Notes: generated by a model not told the origin, from the letters alone. Shown: positions 8,991-18,849, numbered from the stretch's first letter. The stretch is 64,000 nucleotides of DNA from Maridesulfovibrio salexigens DSM 2638 (GCF_000023445.1 NC_012881.1:2299501-2363500); one strand, 5' to 3'. Program-made: numbers and translations.

Positions 8991-9392
8991 ATGGACGCAA
9001 AAAATGTTAAAGACGTTGAAGGTATCAAAGTTCAGCAGATCGGCTACAAAGGCGAAAACCATGAAGTTAAAGGCGTAACCATTCGCTGGCTCTCTAAATC
9101 CGGTCAGGACGAAAATGGACAGCCTGAATACGGCCTGCGTCACTTCACAGTTGAACCGGGGGGAGAAATTCCGGCTCATAACCATTTCTATCTTCAAACT
9201 GTCTATGTAGAGAAAGGCCAGTTCGAATGCTTCGCTTACGACCCGGAAACAGATGCTGTGGTTGATAGCAAAATCTGCGGTCCCGGCGACTTTGTTTTTT
9301 CAGACTGCATGGAACCACACGGCATGCGGAACATCAGCGACACAGAAGAAGCGACCTTCCTATGCTGCATCGGCTGTGTTTACGAAAAATAA
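8991..9392 (+). CDS. Cupin-domain protein
   Basis: A 133-residue single cupin. Motif 1 is GGEIPAHNHFYLQTVYVEKGQFEC and motif 2 is GPGDFVFSDCMEPHGMRN, with metal-binding His in PAHNH and PHGMRN. GGAG stands seven bases before the ATG. It is a single-gene unit ended by its own terminator. Cupins of this size are diverse, so no reaction can be assigned. The C-terminal CCIGC is unusual and could bind metal. Confidence 0.8.
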   Translation: MDAKNVKDVEGIKVQQIGYKGENHEVKGVTIRWLSKSGQDENGQPEYGLRHFTVEPGGEIPAHNHFYLQTVYVEKGQFECFAYDPETDAVVDSKICGPGDFVFSDCMEPHGMRNISDTEEATFLCCIGCVYEK

Positions 9393-9429
9393 TCTATCTT
9401 ACAACTCCCAAACTGAAATTTGAAATAAG

Positions 9430-9466
9430 AAAAGGCCCGCTCAGTATCAGGACGGGCCTTTTCTAT
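9430..9466 (+). terminator. Terminator of the cupin gene
   Basis: Stem AAAAGGCCCG and complement around a 13-nt loop followed by T-rich sequence. Confidence 0.8.
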
Positions 9467-9550
9467 TAAATGTCGGTGTTGATCCAAATTGCCGGTTTGA
9501 ATCAGGAGTTAGAATGTCAATTCTGGAAAACTGCTTGCCTTAATTATACA

Positions 9551-10204
9551 TTATGATGCTTTTTTAGCAAGCTGAATTCTATAATTAATTATGTCATCTA
9601 CGGTCAGCACGGGCATATCGTGCTTCTGTCCGAATTCCACAATCTCCGGAAGTCTTGCCATTGTCCCGTCAGGATTGGTCAGTTCACAAAGAACACCGCA
9701 GGGATTGAGTCCCGCAAGGGTCATCATATCCACAGTGGCTTCAGTGTGCCCTTCTCTTTCCAGAACACCGCCCTCACGCGCACGCAAGGGGAAAACATGT
9801 CCGGGCCTGTGTAAATCAGCAGGCTTAGCGCCATCAGCGATAGCGGCCTTTACAGTGGTCACACGGTCAGCTGCGGAAACACCGGTGGTTACACCCTCAG
9901 CAGCTTCGATAGTTACGGTAAACCCAGTCTGATAACGGCTGGAGTTAGACTCGACCATCATAGGCAAGCCAAGCTGCTCGGTCTTTTCATCAGTCAGGCA
10001 CAGGCAGACGATACCGCTGCATTCACGGATCATCATAGCCATCTGCTCATCACTGAGCTTTTCCGCAGAAAAGATAAGATCGCCTTCATTCTCGCGACTT
10101 TCGTTGTCAGTAACAAGAATTCCACGACCTTCACGCAATGCCTGAAGACCTTTCTCTACCCTCTCAACAGGGGTACCATACTGGGATAATAGATTCTGAT
10201 TCAT
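9551..10204 (-). CDS. ribB: 3,4-dihydroxy-2-butanone 4-phosphate synthase
   Basis: A 217-residue monofunctional RibB that turns ribulose 5-phosphate into dihydroxybutanone phosphate and formate for riboflavin synthesis. The acidic metal loop [11 protein letters not shown], the [11 protein letters not shown] motif and GHTEATVD are all present. There is no GTP cyclohydrolase II domain. GGAG stands seven bases before the ATG. It is alone behind an FMN riboswitch, so riboflavin genes elsewhere must supply the remaining steps. Confidence 0.97.
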
Positions 10205-10310
10205 GGTAAATCTCCATATTTCAGTTACCAGAATCAGGGCGATAGAATAGACAGCTATTCACAAAGGAACAGCGCGCAAGTGTAGGGAAGACCACGTGCG
10301 GTAAGACTGT

Positions 10311-10456
<146 letters not shown>

Positions 10457-10640
10457 AATTAAGATGATTTTTTCTACTGAGAAACCCATCTGTTAGTCAA
10501 GAGGTTATGAAAATTATTTATCCTACTCGCCGCACCTAAAGAATTTCCTACTAAACGTGTACACAAATATCATTTTAATATATTATTTATTTTAATTCAT
10601 TTCTCAGGGTCATTCATACAGCATATGAAGGGGAACTATT

Positions 10641-12626
10641 ATGAAATTGAAGAGCAAGCTCACTATCTTTCAAATAGCGACAATGTTTATCTCTATAACA
10701 TCACTGTGTTTCATCTTCATTTATCAATTAAACAAATATTCTGAACGTGAAATGGAGACATACCGTGAGACAATATTTTCCCAGAAAAAATCAGAACTAA
10801 CAGAACTCGTTAATATGGCTGATAAGACTGTTGCTGCGTACTTCAATAAATCAAAAAACATTGAATTATTAAAAAGAGAGAAAGCAGATTCCCTAAAAAA
10901 AATTATAGAATCCGTTACGAGTCAGTTAAAACAATACAATGAAACTCATTCAAAAAAGTTATCCAAAAAAGAACTTACCAAGGAACTAAAGAATCTTATA
11001 AAATCAATTCGCTATGACAAAAGCAACTACATCTGGATCAACGATATGGATGCTAATATGGTCATGCACCCTGTTTCCACACATCTTGATGAAAAAAACT
11101 TATCTAACATGCAGGATAGTAAAGGTAAGTACTTATTCAGGGAGATGGTAAACATATGCCGAAAAGACGGGGAAGGCATGGTCGATTATTGGTGGAAGAA
11201 GCCTGACACCCAAAAAGACACTCAGAAAGTATCCTACGTAAAGCTAATCCCTGAACTGGGCTGGGTTATCGGAACTGGAGCGTGGGTTGATGACATCACA
11301 ACTGAAATGCAAAACAATGCCCTTGCCCAGCTTGCACAAATGCGCATGCAGGACGGCAACTATTTCTGGGTAAATGATCTTGATGCCAGAATGGTCATGC
11401 ACCCGATAAAACCAGATCTTAACGGTAAGGACTTATCCAGCTTCAAAGACAAAAAAGGGAAAGCCCTTTTCAAAGAAATGGTAGCAGTAGCCAAGTCCAA
11501 AGGTGAAGGTACTGTTGATTACTGGTGGGGAAAACCGGGCAAACCCGGAGTGTACCCTAAGCTTTCTTTTGTGAAGCTCTTTCAGCCGTGGGGTTGGATA
11601 ATCGGCATGGGGGTATACACTGATGACATTGATCAGGCGCTGGCGCTCAAAAAAGAAGAATTACGCAAGACCATCCGCTCAATGATCTACATGGTTTTCA
11701 TAGCAGCGGTCATCATCGGTCTGTTGTTAACCGTAGCAGCCTCTGCTTTTGCAAACAGGATAACAGCCCTGATAGGTGCGGAACCTGCTGAGCTTTCCGA
11801 TATTGCAGAACAAATGTCACAAGGCAACCTTAACCTCGGCTTGAATACTGCGAAGACCCGAGGGGCATTCAAATCCATCGTAAATATGATCTCCAGAATC
11901 AAAAAGGTTGTTAATGATGTCCAGCGATCCACTGAAAATGTATCAGCTGGCAGTGAACAGCTTTCAGCTTCAGCGCAAGCCCTGTCACAGGGAGCAATTG
12001 AACAGACCAATGCAGTTGAGGATTTGAGTTCTGCTATCGCACACATGAGCGGAAGCATCCGTGAAACAGCTGAAAACGCACGTAAAACCGAAAAGATAAC
12101 TTCCATAGCCGCCAAGACAACCCAAGACGGCAGTCAGGCTGTGCAAAAGAACCTGATAGCAATGACGGATATTGCCGATAAAATCTGCATTGTCGAAGAA
12201 ATTGCAAGGCAAACCAACCTGCTCGCCCTCAATGCAGCCATCGAAGCAGCAAGAGCAGGAGAACACGGAAAAGGATTCGCTGTTGTGGCAGCAGAAGTTC
12301 GTAAACTTGCGGAAAGAAGCAGAATTGCGGCTACAGAGATCAGCGACCTTTCATCAAACAGCCTAAGTATTGCAAAAGAAACTGAAAACAACCTGAAAGA
12401 GCTCATGCCTGAAATTCAAAAAACGACTGAACTCATAAAAGAAATTGCTGAATCATGCGATAAGCAAGACAGCGAAATAACGAGCATCAAACAATCATCC
12501 GACCAGTTGGAACTGGTCATCCAGCAAAATGCATCTTCATCGGAGCAGGTGGCAGCAACATCTGAAGAGCTTTCGGCACAGGCCGAGCAACTCCATTCAG
12601 CCATGCTCTTCTTCAAACTGGATTAA
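10641..12626 (+). CDS. Methyl-accepting chemotaxis protein with tandem Cache domains
   Basis: A 661-residue receptor. After an N-terminal helix come two similar sCache_2-type modules ([15 protein letters not shown]... and [15 protein letters not shown]..., each ending in a WVIGTG/WIIGMG strand and DYWW), a second membrane helix near residue 355, a weak HAMP-like linker and a signalling domain with the hairpin tip [20 protein letters not shown]. It should bind a small ligand outside and signal to CheA/CheW. AGGGGA precedes the ATG. No CheW-binding pentapeptide or che genes are near. Confidence 0.93.
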   Translation: MKLKSKLTIFQIATMFISITSLCFIFIYQLNKYSEREMETYRETIFSQKKSELTELVNMADKTVAAYFNKSKNIELLKREKADSLKKIIESVTSQLKQYNETHSKKLSKKELTKELKNLIKSIRYDKSNYIWINDMDANMVMHPVSTHLDEKNLSNMQDSKGKYLFREMVNICRKDGEGMVDYWWKKPDTQKDTQKVSYVKLIPELGWVIGTGAWVDDITTEMQNNALAQLAQMRMQDGNYFWVNDLDARMVMHPIKPDLNGKDLSSFKDKKGKALFKEMVAVAKSKGEGTVDYWWGKPGKPGVYPKLSFVKLFQPWGWIIGMGVYTDDIDQALALKKEELRKTIRSMIYMVFIAAVIIGLLLTVAASAFANRITALIGAEPAELSDIAEQMSQGNLNLGLNTAKTRGAFKSIVNMISRIKKVVNDVQRSTENVSAGSEQLSASAQALSQGAIEQTNAVEDLSSAIAHMSGSIRETAENARKTEKITSIAAKTTQDGSQAVQKNLIAMTDIADKICIVEEIARQTNLLALNAAIEAARAGEHGKGFAVVAAEVRKLAERSRIAATEISDLSSNSLSIAKETENNLKELMPEIQKTTELIKEIAESCDKQDSEITSIKQSSDQLELVIQQNASSSEQVAATSEELSAQAEQLHSAMLFFKLD

Positions 12627-12636
12627 AAAATAAAAA

Positions 12637-12668
12637 GAAAACCCCGCTCCATCTGGAACGGGGTTTTA
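12637..12668. terminator. Bidirectional terminator between convergent genes
   Basis: AAAACCCCG...CGGGGTTTT stem with A- and T-rich ends serves the chemotaxis gene and the opposing SLOG gene. Confidence 0.8.
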
Positions 12669-12692
12669 AATTCTCTAAATCCGAAAGCTATT

Positions 12693-13244
12693 TTATTTGA
12701 AGCTGTCTTCAAAAAGTTTTTCAATAGCTTTTCTACCGTTATCCTCAAGAAAGCGGGTACCGGTAGCGGTAAAGTGGCGATGGGTAATTTTAGGATCAGC
12801 ACACTCAACCCATTTTTCCTTTTCCCAGCAGAACCAGCAGTTCTTATCCTGAGAAAAAACAAACAGAGGCTTGTTGCAGATTTTTGCAAATTCAGCACCC
12901 CAGCCGGTTCCGCCTTTTACGGTACCGTCTTCAAGGATATTACCGATGATAAAAATCTCATGGCCGCTATTAACCTGCCAGCAGATTGACTGCAGGACTT
13001 TGCGGAAAATAGGAGCGCGGGTAAAGCTGCGATTCATCAGCTTGGAGACATAAGTCAGGCTGACATCCTTGCTTTCAAGCTCTTTTTCAGTGAGAACACG
13101 CAGACCACGCTGACGAGCGTTCTGGTGACCTTCAAAACTGTAGTTAACTTCCTGCAGGCCGTACTTTTCAGCATTCACTCCGAACTCGCTTTCTGTGCCG
13201 GAAGCACCGCCACTATATAAAATGAACTCTTTAGGATTACTCAT
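12693..13244 (-). CDS. SLOG-superfamily Rossmann-fold protein (YpsA/TRPM-like)
   Basis: A 183-residue protein starting YSGGASGTESEFG, like the nucleotide-sensing loop of SLOG proteins. A second glycine-rich strand, GGTGWGAEFAKICNKPLFVF, ends the Rossmann core, followed by KNCWFCWEKEKW. The family includes putative nucleotide or molybdopterin carriers and ligand sensors. AGGAAG precedes the ATG. It stands alone, convergent with the chemotaxis gene. The ligand is not known. Confidence 0.65.
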   Translation of the reverse strand: MSNPKEFILYSGGASGTESEFGVNAEKYGLQEVNYSFEGHQNARQRGLRVLTEKELESKDVSLTYVSKLMNRSFTRAPIFRKVLQSICWQVNSGHEIFIIGNILEDGTVKGGTGWGAEFAKICNKPLFVFSQDKNCWFCWEKEKWVECADPKITHRHFTATGTRFLEDNGRKAIEKLFEDSFK

Positions 13245-13684
13245 TTCTTCCTCCAGTGTTGGCTTGTCTAGATTCGTGAAAACGACTGATACATAAAAAT
13301 GTTCAAGTCCACAATCAGGATTTTCGGTTGAACTACAATTTGCACCTAACTTGTTGCATACGATAAAATTTAGAACTTATCTACATAAAACAATGATTTT
13401 CACGGATTAAGAAATCCTGATTTCATTAAAAAGTAACAATCAACCTGAAGATTAATGTAGCGAAAGAAATTTCTTATTAAGGCATGTTCAAACAATATAA
13501 TTCATCCTTTTTCCATTCAGTAAAGAAGTAAATGCATTAAAAATTAATGTATAAACACAAAACATAATCTTGTTACAAAAATCACAGAGTCCAGACAAAC
13601 TATTATACACCTACAAAAACAGGACAAAACTATCGGGCATCACATAGACACAAACACGTGATTTTTTTTCTCAGCAACGCGGTC

Positions 13685-13712
13685 TGGACAAAGGATAAAA
13701 ATAGTGTATTAT
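13685..13712 (+). promoter_or_regulatory. Sigma-70-type promoter for the 57-residue gene
   Basis: TGGACA at 13685-13690 and TATTAT at 13707-13712 with a 16-bp spacer. Transcription would start near 13719 and give a leader of about 65 nt with a TACGG-CTAAA-CCGTA hairpin (13756-13770) next to the ribosome site. The remaining 13245-13684 is AT-rich; I see no gene in it. Confidence 0.6.
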
Positions 13713-13782
13713 GCTTTTGTTGATTCGGGCTGGAAAATCTCAAGACGAAAGTAGCTACGGCTAAACCGTATAGGAGGTTTTT

Positions 13783-13956
13783 ATGAACAAACACAGCACT
13801 ATAGAAGAGACTCCAGAAGCTTTGAAAAAGCTGGAAAAGAACAACCCTCAAAAGTATCGTTCTGTAAGCAAGCACATTGCTGCCATGGTCAAATCTCTGG
13901 ATGAACAGGAAAAAAGTAGCTCTTCCGACTCTAAAACGGAAGACGATCAGGACTAA
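13783..13956 (+). CDS. Small acidic protein of 57 residues, unknown
   Basis: The frame MNKHSTIEETPEALKKLEKN... ends in SSSSDSKTEDDQD. AGGAGG lies six bases before the ATG, which is the best ribosome site in the neighbourhood. A good promoter stands upstream. The N-terminal two thirds is a charged helix (ALKKLEKNNPQKYRSVSKHI) and the tail is acidic and disordered. I do not recognise a family. Confidence 0.65.
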   Translation: MNKHSTIEETPEALKKLEKNNPQKYRSVSKHIAAMVKSLDEQEKSSSSDSKTEDDQD

Positions 13957-14026
13957 GTCCTGCACCTCTATCTCTGACTCTATCTCTCAAGTTGTCAACA
14001 AATCCGCAAAACACTAACGCGTCTGA

Positions 14027-15442
14027 CTAGTTTGAATCAAGCCAGGCGGAAATGCTGTTGACAAAATCGCCGGATAAGCAATCGACCCAATCTTGGTCTG
14101 TCCCCATTCCTTCCACACTGGAAGGGGTATCATCAATCATGATAATTTGATGGGGGGCAGACTGGAATCCGGTCAACATTACCGGCACCACCTTCTTCCA
14201 GTCTCCGCTGACTCCCCTGAAGCCGAAATAAGTAGGTAGACCGTCAGCAAAAACAGACGCAAGCCTTTCTGGGAATAGACATTCATCAGGATGATCTATG
14301 GTCAGGATGACAAATTTAAAAAGCCCCGCAGGTAAATTCATGCGGGGCATTTTTTTTGCCCCGTATCCTCTGAACCAGACTCCTATACGACCGGGATCAA
14401 CCTTTGGATTGCTACGCAACTCCGCGCAAGCCTTTTTCAAACTCAGACCATCAAGACTGTCTAGGCGCATCACAACGACATCACGCCCACTAAGATGCCT
14501 CGCCACTTCATTAAACTGCTCACTGGGAATATCTATACCGAAACTTCCAAGTACGACAGCAGGAAATCTACCTTTAGCCGCTGGAACAAAGAGACTTCGT
14601 CTTCCGGCATCAGTCCCAGACGAAACAGCATCCACGCGCCCTTTTACAGGATACTCAGCAGGCTCACCTTCCGGCATCCACATAAATCTATGAATCCAAT
14701 GCTCATCTCCGGGCAAAAAGACCACCGACCCCTGAACAGGCTCATCATCTTCAAATGAAGGGCCGTAAGTATAGATAAAGTCACCGCGCTCGTACTTTTT
14801 AAGCTTCCGGATCAACCCGCTTTTGCGGTCATGCAAAATCAGCCTTCCATACTCTGCACGAGCATCAATAATAACAACCTGCCGTCCGGTAGAAGTCTCG
14901 TAATGTCCCCGGAAATCATCCTCATTAAACGAATAAGCGGCTATAGCAGAAAGTGACCGAGCTTCGGAACCGCGCTTAAGGACCATAGTTGAATTACCCA
15001 CTGTAATGCCTTTACCCTGTCGCAGGATCACTGCATCAGGGTTATCTGAAGTTCCGGTTTCAATATGTGGGTATGATTTATGGGTACTAGGAACAGATTC
15101 CGCAGCAGGTTTAGATGCGGGTTTAGGTGCGGACTTATGATCTGTACGAACAGTTTTGCGCTCTGCCCGTTCGACTTTTATTTCTGAAGCACGCCTCTGC
15201 GGTCGATCAGTGCGAATACTCTCATTAAATTGCTCAGGCTTAATTTTTACCCTTTCTCTACGCAGCGGTTTTACTCTCTGCTTCGGCTCATGCACCGCGA
15301 CTGCCTTCTTTTCAACAAGAGAAACAAGCTCGATACCAAAACCATTGCTCTCCTGATCGTGAGTCAACTCCACAAAATCAAACACAAAAATCACAATAAG
15401 GATATGCATCAAAATGGAAAGCAAAGCGGCAAGGTATCGCAA
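14027..15442 (-). CDS. Anchored protein with TonB-like N-terminus and degenerate alpha/beta-hydrolase domain
   Basis: 471 residues. One N-terminal membrane helix (MRYLAALLSILMHILIVIFVF) is followed by a basic, proline-containing stretch (about 40-130) like a TonB linker, a beta-rich middle part, and a C-terminal alpha/beta-hydrolase-like domain. Where such enzymes carry GxSxG this protein has VWFRGYG (about 355-361), so the nucleophile Ser is Arg and the domain is probably not catalytic. The start is TTG with GGAGGAG upstream. It is likely a periplasmic binding or scaffold protein. Confidence 0.55.
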   Translation of the reverse strand: MRYLAALLSILMHILIVIFVFDFVELTHDQESNGFGIELVSLVEKKAVAVHEPKQRVKPLRRERVKIKPEQFNESIRTDRPQRRASEIKVERAERKTVRTDHKSAPKPASKPAAESVPSTHKSYPHIETGTSDNPDAVILRQGKGITVGNSTMVLKRGSEARSLSAIAAYSFNEDDFRGHYETSTGRQVVIIDARAEYGRLILHDRKSGLIRKLKKYERGDFIYTYGPSFEDDEPVQGSVVFLPGDEHWIHRFMWMPEGEPAEYPVKGRVDAVSSGTDAGRRSLFVPAAKGRFPAVVLGSFGIDIPSEQFNEVARHLSGRDVVVMRLDSLDGLSLKKACAELRSNPKVDPGRIGVWFRGYGAKKMPRMNLPAGLFKFVILTIDHPDECLFPERLASVFADGLPTYFGFRGVSGDWKKVVPVMLTGFQSAPHQIIMIDDTPSSVEGMGTDQDWVDCLSGDFVNSISAWLDSN

Positions 15443-15599
15443 ATCTCCTCCAGAGGCTTAAAACAGACTTTATTCCTGAATAATTATTTTTTCAACACCT
15501 TAAGCATTTTTTTATTTTATTCCAAGATGATACAAATCAAATATCTCTACAACTGAACAGGCAACCAAAGAATATTAAAGCAATAATTTAATTTTATGG

Positions 15600-15628
15600 T
15601 TGACACTTCCGAGGATTCCACATAGACC
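15600..15628 (+). promoter_or_regulatory. Promoter of tRNA-Pro
   Basis: TTGACA at 15600-15605, 17-bp spacer, TAGACC at 15623-15628; the tRNA starts 16 bp later. Confidence 0.6.
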
Positions 15629-15643
15629 TCTCTTCACTTGAGT

Positions 15644-15720
15644 CGGGATGTAGCGCAGCCTGGGAGCGCACTTGAATGGGGTTCAAGGGGTCGGAGGTTC
15701 AAATCCTCTCATCCCGACCA
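15644..15720 (+). tRNA. tRNA-Pro (anticodon GGG)
   Basis: 77 nt with CCA encoded. Acceptor CGGGATG pairs with CATCCCG, the anticodon stem CTTGA/TCAAG encloses ATGGGGT with GGG, and the T-arm has GGTTCAAATCC. It is a complete cloverleaf. Confidence 0.97.
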
Positions 15721-15735
15721 CAAGAAGGAACCCCG

Positions 15736-15768
15736 AAAAGCCACTGAGAAATCAGTGGCTTTTTTCTT
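15736..15768 (+). terminator. Terminator of tRNA-Pro
   Basis: AAAAGCCACTGA stem with complement around GAAA, then a run of T. Confidence 0.88.
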
Positions 15769-15783
15769 TTGCAGCAGCAAAAC

Positions 15784-15814
15784 AAAAAGCCGTGGACTAA
15801 TCCACGGCTTTTTT
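15784..15814. terminator. Second, bidirectional terminator
   Basis: AAAAAGCCGTGGA and complement around CTAA, with T-runs both ways. It ends the minus-strand gene at 15838. Confidence 0.85.
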
Positions 15815-15837
15815 GCGTTCAAATATACTGCCCCACC

Positions 15838-16107
15838 CTATTCAGGTACAGCCACCTTACGCACGGTAATCTGGTAATTTTCAGGAATACCGTCTCCAGC
15901 ATGATTAAACATGGGATCAAGCACAAGATATGCTTCCTGCTCGCCATCAGCACACTGCTTGATCATCATATCCTTCGGCTCGATCTCAACATCAGTATGA
16001 AAAGTAACAATCCTACGCATGGAGACAACAGCCTTCAATCCTTCGATACGTTTGCCGTCCGCCTTAACAAGAACCACATCATCTTTGGCCATTCCGGGTA
16101 AAATCAC
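15838..16107 (-). CDS. Small hypothetical protein (89 residues)
   Basis: The start is GTG at 16107 with GAGGA eight bases upstream; ATG 16092 is the alternative. The protein (MAKDDVVLVKADGKRIEGLKAVVSMRRIVTFHTDVEIEPKDMM...) looks beta-rich and soluble. No family recognised. It faces the BON-domain gene divergently and has a strong terminator, which supports it being real. Confidence 0.6.
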   Translation of the reverse strand: MILPGMAKDDVVLVKADGKRIEGLKAVVSMRRIVTFHTDVEIEPKDMMIKQCADGEQEAYLVLDPMFNHAGDGIPENYQITVRKVAVPE

Positions 16108-16291
16108 TATATTTTCCTCATTTTTTATAAGTATAAGAACCGCGCTATCATAGGCTTGTCGGGTGGAAAGTCAAATAGCTCGCATCACCAAGCAACAGCA
16201 ACCCAAAAAGAAAGCTTTGCTCAAAAAACCTGTTCATAATACAATTAAACACTGCCCTTGGATCAGGCACACCATAAACAAGGAGAAAAAC

Positions 16292-16852
16292 ATGACCCCC
16301 AGAGCATTACTTCCCTTATTGATTCTGATTGCAACAATCTTCAGCGCAGGATGCAGCACAGCTTATAAAGCTGCATTAGATGAGCGCAGTTTGAGCCAGC
16401 AAACTTCCGATGCAAAAATATCAGCCGCCATAATGAAAGCCTACCTGGATGACGATGACGTGTCAGTAATGGGGATTGAACCGTACACCTTCATAGGCCA
16501 TGTATATCTGGTCGGCGAATACGAGAACTACGCCCAAAGATCAAAGGCTATCGCTATCGCCAAAAACGTTGAAGGCGTAACAGGGACCACCACCTACCTG
16601 CTGCCCAAAAAAGAAGATCCTACCTGCGACACAACTGAAAACCTTTCGATTTTAGCAGCAGTAAAATCGGCATTAATCGGAGACGGGGACATCTGGTCCA
16701 CAAATATTGAAGTAAAAGTAGTGCAATGTCAGGTGGTTCTATTGGGGCTGGTAAAGACTCAAGCCGAAATTAATAAGTCCATAGCTCACGCCAAGGCCGT
16801 GGAAGGAGTGCGCAAGGTAAAATCATACCTGCGTGTTTCGAATAAGCAGTAA
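16292..16852 (+). CDS. BON-domain lipoprotein
   Basis: A 186-residue lipoprotein: signal peptide with lipobox FSAGC, Cys 19 lipidated. Two BON domains follow (about 40-115 with VYLVGEYENYAQRSKAIAIAKNVEGV, and about 120-185 with VVLLGLVKTQAEINKSIAHAKAVEGV). The layout matches DolP/OsmY-type periplasmic proteins that bind anionic lipid and support the outer membrane. ATG 16292 has AAGGAG before it; the frame extends upstream to 16163 without a signal. Confidence 0.9.
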   Translation: MTPRALLPLLILIATIFSAGCSTAYKAALDERSLSQQTSDAKISAAIMKAYLDDDDVSVMGIEPYTFIGHVYLVGEYENYAQRSKAIAIAKNVEGVTGTTTYLLPKKEDPTCDTTENLSILAAVKSALIGDGDIWSTNIEVKVVQCQVVLLGLVKTQAEINKSIAHAKAVEGVRKVKSYLRVSNKQ

Positions 16853-16881
16853 AAAGACAATCTGCCTATCTTTCAAACACG

Positions 16882-16917
16882 AAAAAGCCCCTCGCAACAT
16901 CGTTGCAAGGGGCTTTG
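16882..16917. terminator. Terminator shared by the BON gene (+) and tRNA-Ser (-)
   Basis: AAAGCCCCTCGCAAC stem with complement around ATC. The same element recurs next to the other tRNA-Ser copies (17147 and 21761). Confidence 0.85.
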
Positions 16918-16928
16918 TAAATTCAAGC

Positions 16929-17018
16929 TGGCGGAGAGGAGAGGATTTGAACCTCCGATAGCGTTAACTATACACGCTTTCCAGGCGTGCTCCTTAAGCC
17001 GGACTCGGACACCTCTCC
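16929..17018 (-). tRNA. tRNA-Ser (anticodon GGA), copy 1
   Basis: 90 nt with CCA encoded. GGAGAGG acceptor, long variable arm and anticodon GGA in the loop CTGGAAA. The cloverleaf is complete. Confidence 0.97.
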
Positions 17019-17033
17019 GCTTGGGTGAAAAAG

Positions 17034-17062
17034 GATTTAGCTAAATCAGACTTGCTTGGCAA
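17034..17062 (-). promoter_or_regulatory. Promoter of tRNA-Ser copy 1
   Basis: On the minus strand TTGCCA, 17-bp spacer, TAAATC. The -10 region lies in the palindrome GATTTAGCTAAATC. The same promoter is kept at copy 3 (62530-62558). Confidence 0.65.
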
Positions 17063-17146
17063 GCACTTTTTTCAGTTATTTTGAATTAAACTTAAATTTT
17101 GATAATTAATTAATCTCAAATCAAAAACCAAATATCTAAACCACTT

Positions 17147-17181
17147 AAAAAGCCCCTCGCAACATTATTGCAAGGGGCTTT
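17147..17181. terminator. Terminator of tRNA-Ser copy 2
   Basis: AAAGCCCCTCGCAA...TTGCAAGGGGCTTT hairpin, homologous to 16882-16917. Confidence 0.8.
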
Positions 17182-17193
17182 ATAAATTCAAGC

Positions 17194-17283
17194 TGGCGGA
17201 GAGGAGAGGATTTGAACCTCCGATAGCGTTAACTATACACGCTTTCCAGGCGTGCTCCTTAAGCCGGACTCGGACACCTCTCC
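17194..17283 (-). tRNA. tRNA-Ser (anticodon GGA), copy 2
   Basis: 90 nt, identical in sequence to copy 1. Confidence 0.97.
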
Positions 17284-17523
17284 GCTTGGGAGAAATGTGT
17301 TTAGCTAAATCAGAACTCCTTGGCAAGGACTTTTTTCAATTATTTGAAATTAAATCCAAATTTTAATTTTTATAAATACTCCAGCTTAATTCCAGACTTT
17401 TTCTGAATGCAAATTTACCTTTATTCTCGATACAGAAACCCCGAAAACTAACATAAAAACACCACGCTATAGAATTATCCTCTACAATGAGCTAACATAC
17501 TCCCAAAACCATAGGAGTATGCG

Positions 17524-18849
17524 ATGAAACACACCTGCAAAACTCTACTTTTATTTATCATTACCATTATTTTCTCTGCATCCCCACTGTTAGCAACGGA
17601 TATGTCGCAAGGACTTCAATGCCCACCAGGATGGAATGATAACAGAGCCGCAAGAGGTAACGACCTAATAAAACAATGTATCTCCCCTGCTCAAGATGCC
17701 GCCATCGAACTATACGCAGCCCCCGGACAAGAAGTCCCTCTCGGCGCCCTTCTTGATATGTGGGCAAGGGAAATGACCCAGCGAGGACTCCCCTTCCAGA
17801 ACAAAGTCTCCGAGGTCCCCGGTCAGGTTTCCGGCTATCCAGCCGTAACCCGCACATATTCCGGCCAGACTCGTGACGGCAACCGATTCGACTCACACCT
17901 AGTCGCTTCCAGATACAATGGCGTAAATTACGTTTTTCAAGGATTTGCACTAAAAGGCCACAGTCAGGCATGGCATCAGCTCAGAAATTCCATGAACACA
18001 TGGTATTACCCCGGCGCAGGTCAGCAAAATTACAATCAGCAGCAGGGAGGACTCCCGCTGGGTGCAGGAAGCTCCGGAAATACCCCCTATGGAAACCAGC
18101 AGGCAAGTTCAAACAACAATCCCTACGCAAACACCCCCTACAGCACTCAGCAGCACACAACCGGAAATTCTCTACCCACAATATCCGGGACATTCATAAC
18201 TGACCAAAAAGATTACTGGGCAGGCCAGTACTATTACCGCATTTACCGTTTCAATGGCGACGGTACACTGACAACCGGAACCAAGAATGTGGCGAATGGC
18301 AAAATTCAAATGGACAAAAAGAATAAACGTTACAGGATTTCAAAATCGGGCAATAATATAGTTTTGAGCAGCGGTGGCTCCTGCACGGAAGGCTATGTAA
18401 CCGACACCGAGAATAATCAAATCAGAAGATTCAAAAGTGGATGCTACAGCCCCGGGGGAAAAGCAATGTACTTCAAAAAAATACCGGATAATTCTTTAAA
18501 TATGGGCCAATCCAACACCTCTGCCAGCCCGTATCCGAAAATCGCAGGAACCTTCATCGCCGACAAAAAAGACTACTGGGGCGGCAGCTATCATTACCGC
18601 ATGTACCTATTCAATGGGGATGGCACCTTTACTTCAGGCGAAAAAAACGCAGCTTCTGGGAAAGTTAAAATGAGCGGAAGCCCGAGACGTTACAAGGTAA
18701 AAAAATCAGGGAAAAGCTATGTTGTGACCAGTGGCGGTTCTTGCACTGAAGGATTCGTTACTGACCTTGATCGCAATATGATTATCCGGTTTAAGAGTGG
18801 ATGCTATACTTCAGGCGGAAAGGCGATGTATTTCGATCTGGTACAGTAA
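17524..18849 (+). CDS. Secreted protein with a duplicated C-terminal domain, unknown
   Basis: 441 residues with a signal peptide (cleavage near ATD, residue 25). Residues 27-160 form one domain; 165-215 is a Gln/Asn/Gly-rich linker. Residues about 220-319 and 340-441 are two copies of one domain (SGTFITDQKDYW... and AGTFIADKKDYW...), each with a Cys in GSCTEG and another in FKSGCY that could form a disulfide. Each repeat looks like a small beta-barrel. No family recognised. The next gene, a caspase-like lipoprotein, starts 61 bp later, so both may act in the envelope. Confidence 0.8.
   Translation: MKHTCKTLLLFIITIIFSASPLLATDMSQGLQCPPGWNDNRAARGNDLIKQCISPAQDAAIELYAAPGQEVPLGALLDMWAREMTQRGLPFQNKVSEVPGQVSGYPAVTRTYSGQTRDGNRFDSHLVASRYNGVNYVFQGFALKGHSQAWHQLRNSMNTWYYPGAGQQNYNQQQGGLPLGAGSSGNTPYGNQQASSNNNPYANTPYSTQQHTTGNSLPTISGTFITDQKDYWAGQYYYRIYRFNGDGTLTTGTKNVANGKIQMDKKNKRYRISKSGNNIVLSSGGSCTEGYVTDTENNQIRRFKSGCYSPGGKAMYFKKIPDNSLNMGQSNTSASPYPKIAGTFIADKKDYWGGSYHYRMYLFNGDGTFTSGEKNAASGKVKMSGSPRRYKVKKSGKSYVVTSGGSCTEGFVTDLDRNMIIRFKSGCYTSGGKAMYFDLVQ

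Larger units (their letters stand above)
16882..17345. repeat. Tandem duplication of terminator-tRNA-Ser-promoter unit
   Basis: Two copies with a period of exactly 265 bp. The tRNA parts are identical; the flanks have diverged slightly. A third copy is split by the prophage, its left part at 21761-21862 and its right part from 62481. Confidence 0.9.

Noticed and set aside
13740-13780. Cyclic di-GMP-I riboswitch before the 57-residue gene
   Set aside because: Only part of the second half resembles the aptamer; the GGGCAAACC side and tetraloop pairing are missing.
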